Assembly: GCA_046331705.1 (NCBI GenBank) | Contig: JAXLQJ010000045.1 | Coordinates: forward strand, 1-64,000 | Direction of reading: 5' to 3' | DNA length: 64,000 nucleotides | Source: JADJOY01 sp046331705 [NCBI: bacterium] | GTDB taxonomy: Bacteria > JADJOY01 | Shown here: in pieces, positions 28,052 to 37,455 of the stretch | How the letters are laid out: each line of letters starts with the position of its first letter | Position numbering within the stretch: position 1 is the first letter of the stretch | Program-made: the position numbers and the translations under genes | Notes under the pieces: model-generated | What the model saw: only the letters and a program-made list of their open reading frames with translations | What the model was told of the DNA's origin: nothing | Database searches by the model: none

Positions 28052-30154
28052 TCAGCCGCGATCGGACGAAGACGGCGTCCCGGGCTCGCGCACCAGCTTG
28101 AACGTGAGCCCCGCGAGCGCCAGGACACTCACGCCCAGCGCCACCCAGAGCACCGCCGTACGCCCCGAGTTGGTCGAGAGCGCCGAGGGGCGCCGGTAGC
28201 GGGGGTTGGGTTCGAGGCGACCGGCCCGGACTTCCGCCACCGGCAATCCCACCGCCAGCTCGCGGGCGGAAGCGAGCTCGTAATGCGGCGCCGTGGCGGC
28301 GGTATTGCCGACGAGCCCCCGGTAAAGCCCGGGCTGGGCCGGGAAGAGCACGCGTCGAGTGGCGAGGGCGAGCGTCACGCTCGTGGGTGTGAGCGGCGGA
28401 TCGTCGCCATCCTCGATCTCGAGGATCAGGCTCGCGACCCGCGGCGCGCCGCCGAGCTCGATTCGAAACGGCGCGCCGGCCGTCCTGCGCTCGAGGCGCG
28501 TGCTGGCGAGGACCCGCTCGCTTGGATGCGCGCGAGCTTCGAGCACCCGGGCGTTGCGCGCGAAGAATCCTTCCTGGAACTGGACCTCGATCGCCGCCAC
28601 CGGCACCGCGCCAGCGGGCGCATCGAGATGGAAGTGGCTGCGGTGGGGCGGCGCGTGCGCGGCGTCGCGCCGGGGCGTCACGGCGAGCGACACGGCCACC
28701 CGTGGCTCGTCGAGCAGCGATGCGATCTGCCGATCCTGCTCGTCGACGATCCGCACGTCCGCCAGGTCCGCGCGCGCCGCGGCGAGGTCCGCGGCGTCGA
28801 GCGTCCACTCGGCGAGCCCCTCGGGCGTGGGACCGACCTCGAGCGCTCGCTCGTGCGACCACGTCGCGACGTCGAGCGGCGCGCCCGCGCGCAAGGCGAA
28901 GGCCATGGCCGGCTCGGCGCGGTAGAGCGGATTCGACTCCGATCCCTCCAGACGAGCGCTCGAGAGCGCCGTCCACCACCGCGACGGCGGCACGGGGGCC
29001 GCCGCTGCGGGCTCGTCGTTCGGCACGGGCCGCGGCGCGATCGCCTGGAACGAGTCGAGTGCCCGGTGCGAGGGCAAGGTGACGCGACCGCCGCCCCAGT
29101 AGAGGTGCGCGACGATCCCCGGAGTCGGCGTCAGCACCACGCTCGGAAGCGTCACCTCGGCGAAGGCGCGTAACTCGTCGAGCGATCCCTCGCCCGCATC
29201 GTCGATCTCGACGTAGAGGTCCCCGGTCGCGCAAGCGCACCGTGCCAGCTCGACGGTGAGCGCCTCGATCGCCGAGCCGGGGGCGCGCGCGATCACGCCG
29301 CGGCCGAGCTCGGTGCCGCCCACGTCCCGCACCCGCACCTCGCGTACGAAAGCACGGCTGGTGGTCGCGAGTCGCAAGCGCGCCGGCCGGATCGCGGCGG
29401 GACGCTCGAGATCGAGCACCGTGACCCGGTCGTCGGTGCGCGTCGCGAGGACCGAGAGCTCGATCTCGCCGCGCTCGGACTGGATCAGGTCGGCGCGCTC
29501 GAGGGTGACCCGGGCGGGCGCGATCCAGCCGCCCTGCTCGATCCGGATCTCGACGGCGAGCCGCGCGGCATGCGTCGGGGGCACCGGGATCGACGCGGTC
29601 TGCGCCTCGGCCACCGCCAGCCCGGCTCGCCCGGGCAAGCGAAACAACGGCGCGTCGTGGGCGAGCTCGCGAGGCGCCGCCGCCTCCGAGAGATCCCAGA
29701 CGGAAGCGCGCGCCACCACCAAGTCGCCCGGCGCGAGCTGGAACACCAGCCGATCGAAGCCGAAGCCCGGCGGCGCCACCGCCAGCTCCAGCCGCTCGCG
29801 GCGCGGGCGGCCGTCCGCGTCCGTCTCGCGATCCACCGCCGCGAGGGTGACGGGCGCCGAGCGCGCGATCGTCTCGCGGGCGTGGGGGTCCTCGGCGGGT
29901 GCGAGCGCGAACGGCACGAAGCGGCCCTGATCGTCGATCACCCGCAGGTCGGCGAGGTCCCCACGGGTCTCGGCGAGCACCGCCGCCGGCAACGTCACCC
30001 GCACCATCGGCGCGTCGGCGACGGCGGGCTCGACTCGCGCGCGGCGCGGGAACACGGCGCGCGGCTCCACCTCCGCGGCGCTCGCCCGCCACGCCTGCGA
30101 CGTCACCGTGACCAGCGCCAGCGCGGTCACGAGCCGCCGACCGAAGCAGCTCAC
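28052..30154 (-). CDS. DUF3999 family envelope protein
   Basis: About 700 residues. GTG 30154 overlaps the stop of the DUF2339 gene (GTGA) and has AAGGAG at five bases, so translation is coupled. A signal sequence (LVTALALVTVTSQAWRASA) leads into a large beta-rich periplasmic part with several discoidin-like or Ig-like units, recognisable as DUF3999. A single C-terminal membrane segment (TAVLWVALGVSVLALAGL) and a short cytoplasmic tail end it. DUF3999 proteins are commonly encoded next to DUF2339 membrane proteins, as here. The pair may form a cell-envelope complex; no enzymatic activity is established to my knowledge. Confidence 0.83.
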   Translation of the reverse strand: MSCFGRRLVTALALVTVTSQAWRASAAEVEPRAVFPRRARVEPAVADAPMVRVTLPAAVLAETRGDLADLRVIDDQGRFVPFALAPAEDPHARETIARSAPVTLAAVDRETDADGRPRRERLELAVAPPGFGFDRLVFQLAPGDLVVARASVWDLSEAAAPRELAHDAPLFRLPGRAGLAVAEAQTASIPVPPTHAARLAVEIRIEQGGWIAPARVTLERADLIQSERGEIELSVLATRTDDRVTVLDLERPAAIRPARLRLATTSRAFVREVRVRDVGGTELGRGVIARAPGSAIEALTVELARCACATGDLYVEIDDAGEGSLDELRAFAEVTLPSVVLTPTPGIVAHLYWGGGRVTLPSHRALDSFQAIAPRPVPNDEPAAAAPVPPSRWWTALSSARLEGSESNPLYRAEPAMAFALRAGAPLDVATWSHERALEVGPTPEGLAEWTLDAADLAAARADLADVRIVDEQDRQIASLLDEPRVAVSLAVTPRRDAAHAPPHRSHFHLDAPAGAVPVAAIEVQFQEGFFARNARVLEARAHPSERVLASTRLERRTAGAPFRIELGGAPRVASLILEIEDGDDPPLTPTSVTLALATRRVLFPAQPGLYRGLVGNTAATAPHYELASARELAVGLPVAEVRAGRLEPNPRYRRPSALSTNSGRTAVLWVALGVSVLALAGLTFKLVREPGTPSSSDRG

Positions 30155-33100
30155 TCGGGCTCCTTGCGATACACGAAGCGCTGATAGAGCAGCGATACCA
30201 AGAGCAATCCGATCGCCAAGCCCAGGAACGACACGGCCCGATAGAGGCCCGTCAGGCTCGACAGGTCCCACAGGAAGACCTTGTTCACCGCCACGAACAG
30301 CACCACCAGCGCCACCCAGCGCAACGGCACGATCCCGCGCGCCACGCCGAGGAGCAGCAGCACCACCGCGTAGAGCGCCCAGGCGACCGAGGTGGTGAGA
30401 TTCCGCGCCTGCGCGAGCCGCGAGAAATCGAGCTCGATGTAGGTCCCCGCGCCGAACGCATCGGCGATCGTCAGGTTGATCCACACGAACACCACGACGA
30501 CGGCCGCCAACCCCAACGCCCCCGCGAGCCACGGCCGCGGTGACGCGTAGAGCCAGCTCCGCTCGCGGGGACGAATGCGCGCGACCTCGATCGGCGCCAG
30601 GCGGCGCGCGCTCTCGACCAGCGCCGCCGCAGGGATCCCATACGTGTAGAGGAGCCAGTTGAGCACCGGCAGATGGCCACGCGGGTGATAGCCGAGCACC
30701 GCGGCGTTGCCGCAGAGCCGCACGCAGACCGTCGCGAGGAACGCCACCGCCACGTACTTGAGCCCCACCTGGTCGAGACGCTCGAAGAGCACCATCAGCG
30801 CCACGCCCTCGAGCGCCCAGCCGATGGTGATCCACTCGCGCTCGAGCTGCATGGGGATCGCCACCGACACCAGGCCGAGCGCCACCGCGGCGAACCAGGC
30901 GAGCGACCAGCGCCGCCACCCGTCGTCGCCGGCGAACACGCGCCTGGCCCGTGACGCACCCGCGACGCTCGCGACCGCGAGCAGGAGCGGCAGCAAGCCG
31001 ATCGCTCCATCTCCCCAAGCGCGCAGCCAGGCGTCCCGCGCGGGCAGCAGCCACACCACCGGCGCCAACGCCGCCGCGCGCCACGCCGGGCGAGACGCCG
31101 CGAACCGCGCGCCCAGCACGAACGGCGCGGCGCCGAACACCACCACGGCGACGGCGTGAAACGGCAACCCGAGCCAGAGCGGCTCGGCCAGCCCGCGGCC
31201 GACACCTTGCCACGCGCCATGGACGAGCACGACCGACACCATCGCGGCGAACGCCCAGGCGCCGCGACCGGCGCGCGCCGCCGCCAGCAGCGCCAGCACG
31301 CCCAGCACGAGCGCCGCGGCGAGCGCCAACCGCGGCTGATGCGCGAGCGGCCCGACGGTCGCGAGCAGCCCCAGACCCACGTTGGCGCCGACCGCGAAGA
31401 TCGCCGCCGCGCGCTCGCCGGCGATCCACGGCTCGCCACGCCGTCCCAGGACGGCGGCCGCTTGCGCCGCGAGCGCGGTCGCGACCAAGAGCGCGATCTC
31501 GCGTGCCGCGGGAATCAGCTCGATCGCGGTCGCGAAGCGCCCCACGAAAAGCACCGTCACGAGCACCGCCACCACGGTGGCGATCCAGCTGGAGCCGGCG
31601 AGGCGGGCCTCGCGCAACGCGAGCGCCGCGAGCGCCCAGCCAATCGCCGGCACCGCCCACGGGCCGCGCGCCACGTCCCAATGCAGCAGCACGCACGCCA
31701 GCAGCACGAGCCCGTTCACCAGCACCGGCACGGCGGGCAGCGCGACCGGGCTCGAACGCGACGCGCGCAGCTCCCATTCGAGCAGCAGGTGATGGACCGC
31801 GGCGACCGCGATCCACACGCACGCGACCGTGCTCAGGCTGGTGGGGCGCACGGTCGTCGCCAGCCACACCGCGAAGAGCGAGAGCACTCCACCCACGCCG
31901 AGCAACGCGAGCCGCGGCTCTCCGTGGGCCCGCGCCAGCAACAGCGCCGCCAGGCTCAAGATCGTGCCGAACACGGCCATGGGCACCAGCGGCACGACGA
32001 GGTTGCCACGCAGCGCGATGTGGACGGCCAGCACGAACGGCGTGACCGCGCCGATCACCTGACCGATCTTCCACTGCCTGCGCTCGTCCTCGGGGACCCG
32101 ATAGCCCAACAACGCGAAGAGCAATCCGAACAGCGCGAGGATCACGAGCGCCACGAAGAAGCGCTCGGGCGTGAAACGCGCGAGCACCCAGGCCGCCTGC
32201 ATGGCGGCCGTCGCCAGCACTCCCAGCAGCCCGAGCTGAGGCCAGCGCTGGCGCAGCGCCACCATCAGCACCCCGATGTCGAGCAACATCACGTACGAGA
32301 AGAGGCCGACGGGATTGTCCTCACCGGTCGAGAGCACGAGCGGCGTGGCGAAACCGCCGACGAGCCCGAGAATCGCCACCACCAGCGAAGCCCGCCGCAC
32401 GGACAGGAGCCCGGACGCGACGGTGACCAGGGCCATGAGCGCGAACGCCGGCGCGAGCCCGATCAGCGCGTAGCGGCGATAGGCCGCCCACGCGACGGCA
32501 TAGAGCGTCGCCGCGCCAGCGCCGGCGAGCGCGTTGGCGGCGGCGGTGAGCTTGCGGCGGAAGAGTGGGCCCGACCCGACCATCGAGCCCACCCCGGCGA
32601 TGAGCCCGAGCACCACGCGCGCCTCGGGGCCGAGCCAGCCCCGGTCGATCACGGCCTTGAGCGCCGAGAACGACGCGATCACGAACGCGACGCCGCCCAG
32701 GATCGCGGCGCCGCGCACGCCCAGAAACTGTTCCAGCGACGCCGCGCTGCGCCTGGGGCGCGCGGGAGGCGGTGCGGGGCGCACCGGAGGTCCTGCCGCC
32801 ATGGGCGGCGCGGTGGGGGGCGCGGTGGGCGACGCCGTCGCCGAGGGTGCGGCGGGCGCCGGCGCTGGGCGCGCAGGCATGTCCTCGGCAGCGTGCATCC
32901 CCGCGGCGATCGCGCGCTCCGCGCCGCCGGGCCCTGCTGCGAGCGGCGGCACCGCGGGAGACGCGGCAGGGGGAGCGACGGTCGCACGTGCCTCGGCATC
33001 CCGCCGCGGTCGACGCACGGCGGCGCCGCCGTCGTGAGCGAGCTGCTCGATCGCCCGCCACGCGGCGTCGGTGGTCTTCTTGAGCTCGTCGAGCTCGCGA

Positions 33101-33171
33101 CGGGTGCGATTGCGGTCTCGCGCGAGCCAGACGACGGCGGCGGTCAGCGCGAGAACGATCAGCTCGTACAA
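30151..33171 (-). CDS. DUF2339 large polytopic membrane protein
   Basis: A 1006-residue protein. Residues 1-20 are a membrane segment, followed by a short coiled coil and an Ala/Pro-rich linker of about 100 residues. DUF2339 then begins at LEQFLGVRGAAILGGVAFVIA. More than twenty hydrophobic helices fill the rest, ending before the basic tail LLYQRFVYRKEPE. The length and layout match the family. Its stop overlaps the start of the DUF3999 gene by four bases, so the two are made together. The role is unknown; the linker could span part of the periplasm or bind a partner. Confidence 0.85.
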   Translation of the reverse strand: MYELIVLALTAAVVWLARDRNRTRRELDELKKTTDAAWRAIEQLAHDGGAAVRRPRRDAEARATVAPPAASPAVPPLAAGPGGAERAIAAGMHAAEDMPARPAPAPAAPSATASPTAPPTAPPMAAGPPVRPAPPPARPRRSAASLEQFLGVRGAAILGGVAFVIASFSALKAVIDRGWLGPEARVVLGLIAGVGSMVGSGPLFRRKLTAAANALAGAGAATLYAVAWAAYRRYALIGLAPAFALMALVTVASGLLSVRRASLVVAILGLVGGFATPLVLSTGEDNPVGLFSYVMLLDIGVLMVALRQRWPQLGLLGVLATAAMQAAWVLARFTPERFFVALVILALFGLLFALLGYRVPEDERRQWKIGQVIGAVTPFVLAVHIALRGNLVVPLVPMAVFGTILSLAALLLARAHGEPRLALLGVGGVLSLFAVWLATTVRPTSLSTVACVWIAVAAVHHLLLEWELRASRSSPVALPAVPVLVNGLVLLACVLLHWDVARGPWAVPAIGWALAALALREARLAGSSWIATVVAVLVTVLFVGRFATAIELIPAAREIALLVATALAAQAAAVLGRRGEPWIAGERAAAIFAVGANVGLGLLATVGPLAHQPRLALAAALVLGVLALLAAARAGRGAWAFAAMVSVVLVHGAWQGVGRGLAEPLWLGLPFHAVAVVVFGAAPFVLGARFAASRPAWRAAALAPVVWLLPARDAWLRAWGDGAIGLLPLLLAVASVAGASRARRVFAGDDGWRRWSLAWFAAVALGLVSVAIPMQLEREWITIGWALEGVALMVLFERLDQVGLKYVAVAFLATVCVRLCGNAAVLGYHPRGHLPVLNWLLYTYGIPAAALVESARRLAPIEVARIRPRERSWLYASPRPWLAGALGLAAVVVVFVWINLTIADAFGAGTYIELDFSRLAQARNLTTSVAWALYAVVLLLLGVARGIVPLRWVALVVLFVAVNKVFLWDLSSLTGLYRAVSFLGLAIGLLLVSLLYQRFVYRKEPE

Positions 33172-33241
33172 GGATTCGTTCCGGGGAAGCGCGGGGACGG
33201 CGCCGATACTACAGCGTTTCGCGGTCGCGGTTGCGAGCGAC

Positions 33242-34318
33242 TCACGCTTCCGTGAACGGCGACGGAACCGGCTCGCCGCGGCGGAACCCTTTCCAGCCGT
33301 GCCCCTCGTACCAGCGAATGGTTTGCGCGAGCCCCGCCAGCGTGTCCGGGTAGCGGAATTCGTAGCCGCTCGCGGCGAGTCGCGCGCCGTCGAGGACGTG
33401 ACCCGTCAGCAGGTAGCGAACGCCGGTGGTCTCGAACATCGGCCGCGTGCGCGTGATGCGCGCGACGGTCTCGACCAACCACGCCGTGAGCAGCAGCAGG
33501 AAACCGGGAATGCGGATCGGCAACACGCCCACCAGACCCTTCCCGGTGATCGCGCGCGCGGCGCCGCGGATCAGCGCCGCGTTCGACGTCGGCGTGGGAT
33601 CGCACAGGTTGAACGCGAGCTGGTCGACCGAGGTGGCGTCGCGCCGCCAGCTCTCGGCGCGGTTCGCCAGATGGTGGGCCGCGTCGGCGCAGTCGGCTGC
33701 GTGGATGTGGCTCGACCCGACGTCGACGAGGCCGGGGATGCCACACAGGAAGCCGCGCTTGATGAGATAGAGCGCCTGCGCGTCGCCGTAGACGCTGCCC
33801 GGCCCGTAGACCGCGCCCGGGCGCAGCACCAGCACTCCGAGGCCATCCTTGCCGTTGTGCTGGAACGCGCGCTGCTCGGCTTCCCACTTCGAGCGGCTGT
33901 AGGCCTCGGCGGGCTCGGGCGGATCGCTCTCGCGCACCGCGCGGTTGCCGTAGCCGAAGCCGTAGATCGCGCCGGTGGAGAAGAGCACCAGCTCCGGGAC
34001 GCGGTTCGCGCGCGCCGAGGCGCACACGAAATCGGTGGCATCGGCGTTGGCGCGCACCAACTCCTCGGGCGTCGCGAAGAAATCGAACAAGCCCGCGACG
34101 TGATAGACGCGATCCACGCCGCGGAGCGGCTCGTCGAGCACGTACGGGCGGGTGAGATCGGCGGCGCGCCATTCGACCTCGCGGTAGCGCGCGTCGTCGA
34201 GGAATCCCGGCCGCCGGCGCGACACCGCGCGCACGCGCCAGCCGTCCTTCACCAGCCGATCGATCAGGTAGGGGCCGATGAAGCCGCTCGCCCCGGTGAC
34301 CAGCGCGGTATGGGTCAA
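33242..34318 (-). CDS. NAD-dependent epimerase/dehydratase (extended SDR)
   Basis: 358 residues. TTG 34318 is the start: AAGGAG lies seven bases upstream, and the protein then begins directly with the NAD-binding motif (ALVTGASGFIGPYL, GxxGxxG). The catalytic YxxxK occurs as AYSRSKWEAE, with an upstream serine in LFSTGAIYG. The fold is the extended short-chain dehydrogenase type used for nucleotide-sugar epimerases, dihydroflavonol-type reductases and sterol dehydrogenases. The insert LLLLTAWLVETVARITR is hydrophobic and may associate with the membrane, as in 3-beta-hydroxysteroid dehydrogenase-like members. Substrate not assignable. It is 43 bp from the secreted LolA-like gene upstream. Confidence 0.83.
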   Translation of the reverse strand: MTHTALVTGASGFIGPYLIDRLVKDGWRVRAVSRRRPGFLDDARYREVEWRAADLTRPYVLDEPLRGVDRVYHVAGLFDFFATPEELVRANADATDFVCASARANRVPELVLFSTGAIYGFGYGNRAVRESDPPEPAEAYSRSKWEAEQRAFQHNGKDGLGVLVLRPGAVYGPGSVYGDAQALYLIKRGFLCGIPGLVDVGSSHIHAADCADAAHHLANRAESWRRDATSVDQLAFNLCDPTPTSNAALIRGAARAITGKGLVGVLPIRIPGFLLLLTAWLVETVARITRTRPMFETTGVRYLLTGHVLDGARLAASGYEFRYPDTLAGLAQTIRWYEGHGWKGFRRGEPVPSPFTEA

Positions 34319-34361
34319 GCCATGCTCCTTCCGCGTCTCGTTCGTCGCACGAGCGCGCCGG

Positions 34362-36506
34362 TCAGAAGAACGAGAGCTGAAAATCGTCCTTGGTGAGCTC
34401 GACCTTGGTGTCGAGATCGGAGATCTCGATCCACGCCACGGGCGAGGCATTTCCCGGGATGAAGGAGTCGATGCGCTCCGGAAGCCCGGTCGTGGGGTCG
34501 ATCACGATTCGGATCTTCTTGATGCGGACGTTGGAGGCGCCGGTGCCGAGCGGGCTCTTGAGATCGACCTTGTCCTTGCGGGTGGTCACCAGCGTGAGCA
34601 CGGGATGCTTCTCGCCGTTGAGCTCGACCTCGCTCACCTCGCCGTAGCCCGGAGAGGTGAAGGCCTTCCAGCCTTCGACCATCGACCAGAAGTCCTGGTT
34701 GGTCACGGTCTCGCCCCACCACCAGCTCGCCGCGTCGGCCGCCTTCATCTCGACGGTCCCGAACACCTTGCGCACGCCGTTGCCGCGCGCCACCACGCGG
34801 TCCTCGTCGCCGAAGTACGCGGTCTGGATGCCGGCGGCGATGGGATCGTCGTAATTCGACTCCACCTTGTCGATGGACCAGTACACCCAGCGCGGGTCGC
34901 GGTGGAACTTGCCGGCGTAGGTGCGCGAGCCCTCGAGCTTCCGCCCGCGGTAGGTGGACGAGTACACGTGCAGCGTCGCGGTGTAGGCATCGATCGCGCT
35001 CGCCTTCGCCTCGATCGACGCGAGCAGCTCGCGCCACGCGCCATCGCCCGACTCGTCGCCCGGCCCCGCGCGGCGCGCGACGGTCGCCGGGCCGCTCACG
35101 TCCACCTTGAGCGGCCGGTCGAGCTGCGCCAGGTAGCGCTGCTCGTCGCCGGAATGGTAGTTGGAGATCGCGTACAGGAACGCGTTGAAGGTGTGCTTGC
35201 CCTTCTTGATGTTGAGACCGCCGAGCAGATCGCGGCCGATCTCGTGCACCCCCGGCACGAACTCGGGACCGTCGGTCGTGGAGTCGTCGTCCAGGTAGTA
35301 GAGCCGCTGCTCGAGCGGCAGTGTCGGCCCCATGATCACGCGCGACATGAGGGTGCCGCCGGGGCCGGTGGCGAGCTGCCACGTCTGCCCCTTGGTGACG
35401 AGGTTCTTCTCCGCGTCGCTCATGACGCCGTCGAGCGGCGGGACGTCGTGGTTGTCCTGCGTCAGGACGTGCATGCCGTGCGCCTCGTGCGAGAGATCGA
35501 GGCCGACGCGGATCTCGAGCTTCGACAGGACGCTGCCCAAGTTGATGGGCACGTCCATGAGGTTCGGCGCTTCGAGGAAATCCCGGTAGTAGATGTTGTC
35601 GACGGCGATGGGCGGCGCGTAGATGCCGAACATCAGGTGCATCGCGGTCTCGACGCGCCGGATCGCGCGCACCGGCCCCACCCGCCACGCCAACAGCTTG
35701 GAGCGAAACTCGTCCTCGCTGCGCGAGAAGCCGAGCAGCCCCCACAGGATCTGCGCGTCGGTGCGCAGCTTGAGGCGGTCGAGGAGGTTCTTCCCCGAGC
35801 CGCCGGCGTCCGTCGAGATCGAGAGGTAGTTCGGATAGGCGCGGCGATTGCCTTCGCCGTCGTCGGGAAAGCCCATCGCGAACACCGAGGTGCTGATGCG
35901 ATCGGCCTTGGGATCGAAGCTCACGTAGCTGGTCGGCGAGCGGGGCGCCTCGCCGTGTTTCATGCGCGCGACGTACGCCCAGGCCTTGTGGTGATCGACG
36001 GGATCGGCGAGCTGCACCTCGGCGTGCAGATCGACGTCCGGGAAGGCGGCCCAGGCCGTGGGCGGCGCCTTGTCGCCTGCATCGCTCACGAGAAACACCA
36101 GCTCGTCGTTCTCGTCGTAGCGCCCGCCGTCGGAATCGGCCTCGGCGAACGGCCCCTGATCGAGCACCAGGAAGCCGAACGGGTTGCGCTCGTCCATCTG
36201 GAACGGGATGGGGCTGAGCGCGCCGTCCCGAAACGCCAGCACCACGAGCTGGCCGGCCGACGAACCGACCAGCGCCGGAACGTCCTCGCCGAAGATCACG
36301 ATGCGATCGGCGCGCCGATCCAGATCCTTCGTCTCGGTCGCGGACGCCGTCGCGGGCGGCGGTGTGGCTTCGGGGGTCGCCGCGGGCTCCTGGGCGCGCG
36401 CGAGCGGATCGAGAAACGAGCAGAGCGCGAAAACGAAGAACGCACACACCAGACGAGCCACACGAGACCCAGCGCGCGCGGCGCGTGTGCCCAGCGAATC
36501 GATCAT
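34362..36506 (-). CDS. Large secreted protein with C-terminal LolA-like region
   Basis: 714 residues. The signal peptide is MIDSLGTRAARAGSRVARLVCAFFVFALCSFLDPLARAQ in outline, with a hydrophobic core at about 18-30. Residues of about 60-470 form a beta-rich domain I do not recognise (IVIFGEDVPALVGSSAGQ, then YDENDELVFLVSDAG). Residues of about 500-714 resemble LolA/LppX-like or DUF1571 carriers of lipids (DAYTATLHVYSSTYRGRKL, WVYWSIDKVESNYDD, ending WIEISDLDTKVELT). The last five residues are FQLSF F-type hydrophobic. ATG 36506 is the start just before the signal. The protein is probably periplasmic or outer-membrane associated and may handle a lipid. Confidence 0.7.
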   Translation of the reverse strand: MIDSLGTRAARAGSRVARLVCAFFVFALCSFLDPLARAQEPAATPEATPPPATASATETKDLDRRADRIVIFGEDVPALVGSSAGQLVVLAFRDGALSPIPFQMDERNPFGFLVLDQGPFAEADSDGGRYDENDELVFLVSDAGDKAPPTAWAAFPDVDLHAEVQLADPVDHHKAWAYVARMKHGEAPRSPTSYVSFDPKADRISTSVFAMGFPDDGEGNRRAYPNYLSISTDAGGSGKNLLDRLKLRTDAQILWGLLGFSRSEDEFRSKLLAWRVGPVRAIRRVETAMHLMFGIYAPPIAVDNIYYRDFLEAPNLMDVPINLGSVLSKLEIRVGLDLSHEAHGMHVLTQDNHDVPPLDGVMSDAEKNLVTKGQTWQLATGPGGTLMSRVIMGPTLPLEQRLYYLDDDSTTDGPEFVPGVHEIGRDLLGGLNIKKGKHTFNAFLYAISNYHSGDEQRYLAQLDRPLKVDVSGPATVARRAGPGDESGDGAWRELLASIEAKASAIDAYTATLHVYSSTYRGRKLEGSRTYAGKFHRDPRWVYWSIDKVESNYDDPIAAGIQTAYFGDEDRVVARGNGVRKVFGTVEMKAADAASWWWGETVTNQDFWSMVEGWKAFTSPGYGEVSEVELNGEKHPVLTLVTTRKDKVDLKSPLGTGASNVRIKKIRIVIDPTTGLPERIDSFIPGNASPVAWIEISDLDTKVELTKDDFQLSFF

Positions 36507-36547
36507 GGGGAGGACACCCAATGGAGGAGGCGGGGAAACGGCGCGGC

Positions 36548-36577
36548 AGTATCCGGAGGTGCCACGGCGATTGGCAA
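36548..36577 (-). promoter_or_regulatory. Possible sigma-70 promoter for the secreted LolA-like gene
   Basis: Read on the minus strand, TTGCCA (36577-36572, five of six) and GATACT (36553-36548, four of six) are 18 bp apart. Predicted start near 36541 would give a leader of about 35 nt before ATG 36506. The 414-bp gap 36507-36920 between this gene and the divergent pilin gene holds this site, the pilin sigma-54-like site and an AT-richer patch near 36757-36780; I see no small gene in it. Confidence 0.4.
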
Positions 36578-36825
36578 CCAAACGACTTGTCGAGCGCGAT
36601 CGGCATGCGACGCGACGCGCCAATCCACGTCACGAAGTTGACGCGCGGAGGTCGAGGTCTTGGGCACGCGCGCCCTTCGCTCACCCGACGGGTGCGCGCC
36701 GATCGAAAGCTCCGTTCGGCCGCGCAGCCGCCCCTCTCACGTTCTTCCGCGCAAACAAAACGATTTTCGTCCCGTTACGCGACGCGGCACGAGATCTCGG
36801 TGCGCGCCGATGCGGCTCCTCCCGA

Positions 36826-36842
36826 CCGGCACGGAAACTGCT
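36826..36842 (+). promoter_or_regulatory. Sigma-54 (RpoN) type promoter for the pilin gene
   Basis: CCGGCACGGAAACTGCT matches YTGGCACGRNNNTTGCW except for C in place of the second T and C for the first T of TTGC; the GG to GC spacing is exact. Predicted start about 36853, leaving a leader of roughly 68 nt before GTG 36921. Sigma-54 control of major pilin genes, through PilR-type activators, is well known in proteobacteria including Myxococcus. Confidence 0.5.
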
Positions 36843-36920
36843 CAGCCCTGGGACGACGGCGACCTCCACGAGGTGAGGCGCGTCGGCGGAACCCGACGGC
36901 GGTTCGGCAGGGAGGCCGAA

Positions 36921-37415
36921 GTGCAACTCAATCGACGACACGACTCGCGCGGCTTCACGTTGGTGGAGCTGCTGATCGTGGTCGCGATCATCGGCATCAT
37001 GGCCGCGATCGCGATCCCGCAGCTGCTCGGCTCGCGAACCAAGGCGGTCAAGGCGAAGTGCGACGAGCTGGCGCACGCGCTCGACGGCGAGCTGGTGATG
37101 GAAGCGCAGAAGGCCATGGACGTGAAGTCCGTGAACCCGGCCGCACCCGAGCCCGCGATCATGGCCATGGCGGTGGTGGCCGGGCGCCACCACGACGCGA
37201 GCCCGTGGCTCAAGAACAAGAAGCCCGCGTGCACGGACGCGAACCGCTGGGGCTACAACAACGATTGCATGTACCTGGCGCAGTACTTCCCGCAGGGCCT
37301 CAACAAATGCCAGGTGTTCTTCGATCTGAACTATCCGAACACGCCCTACATCGAGGTCGCGTACAAGAACTTCGACGGCGCGGTCACGACCTTCAAGGTC
37401 GTGTTCGACAAATGA
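36921..37415 (+). CDS. Type IV pilin-like protein (prepilin-type N-terminus)
   Basis: 164 residues. GTG 36921 has GGGAGG five bases upstream. The leader VQLNRRHDSRG ends at the prepilin peptidase site, followed by FTLVELLIVVAIIGIMAAIAIP, the classical class III signal with Glu5 of the mature protein present. The mature length (about 153) suits a pilin. Four cysteines (CDELAHAL, KPACTD, NNDCMYL, NKCQVF) could form two disulfides. The C-terminal part is not one I recognise. It is preceded by a sigma-54-like promoter. No pil assembly genes are in the window, so it may be a major pilin, minor pilin or pseudopilin. Confidence 0.85.
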   Translation: MQLNRRHDSRGFTLVELLIVVAIIGIMAAIAIPQLLGSRTKAVKAKCDELAHALDGELVMEAQKAMDVKSVNPAAPEPAIMAMAVVAGRHHDASPWLKNKKPACTDANRWGYNNDCMYLAQYFPQGLNKCQVFFDLNYPNTPYIEVAYKNFDGAVTTFKVVFDK

Positions 37416-37455
37416 CCGTGACGCACCCCACGGCACTCACCGCGCGGGCCAGGCG

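Noticed and set aside
28052-32074. A 1340-codon open frame covering the DUF3999 gene and running far upstream
   Set aside because: Only the part from GTG 30154 has family sequence and a ribosome site; the upstream half lies across the DUF2339 gene in another frame and is a GC-rich artefact.
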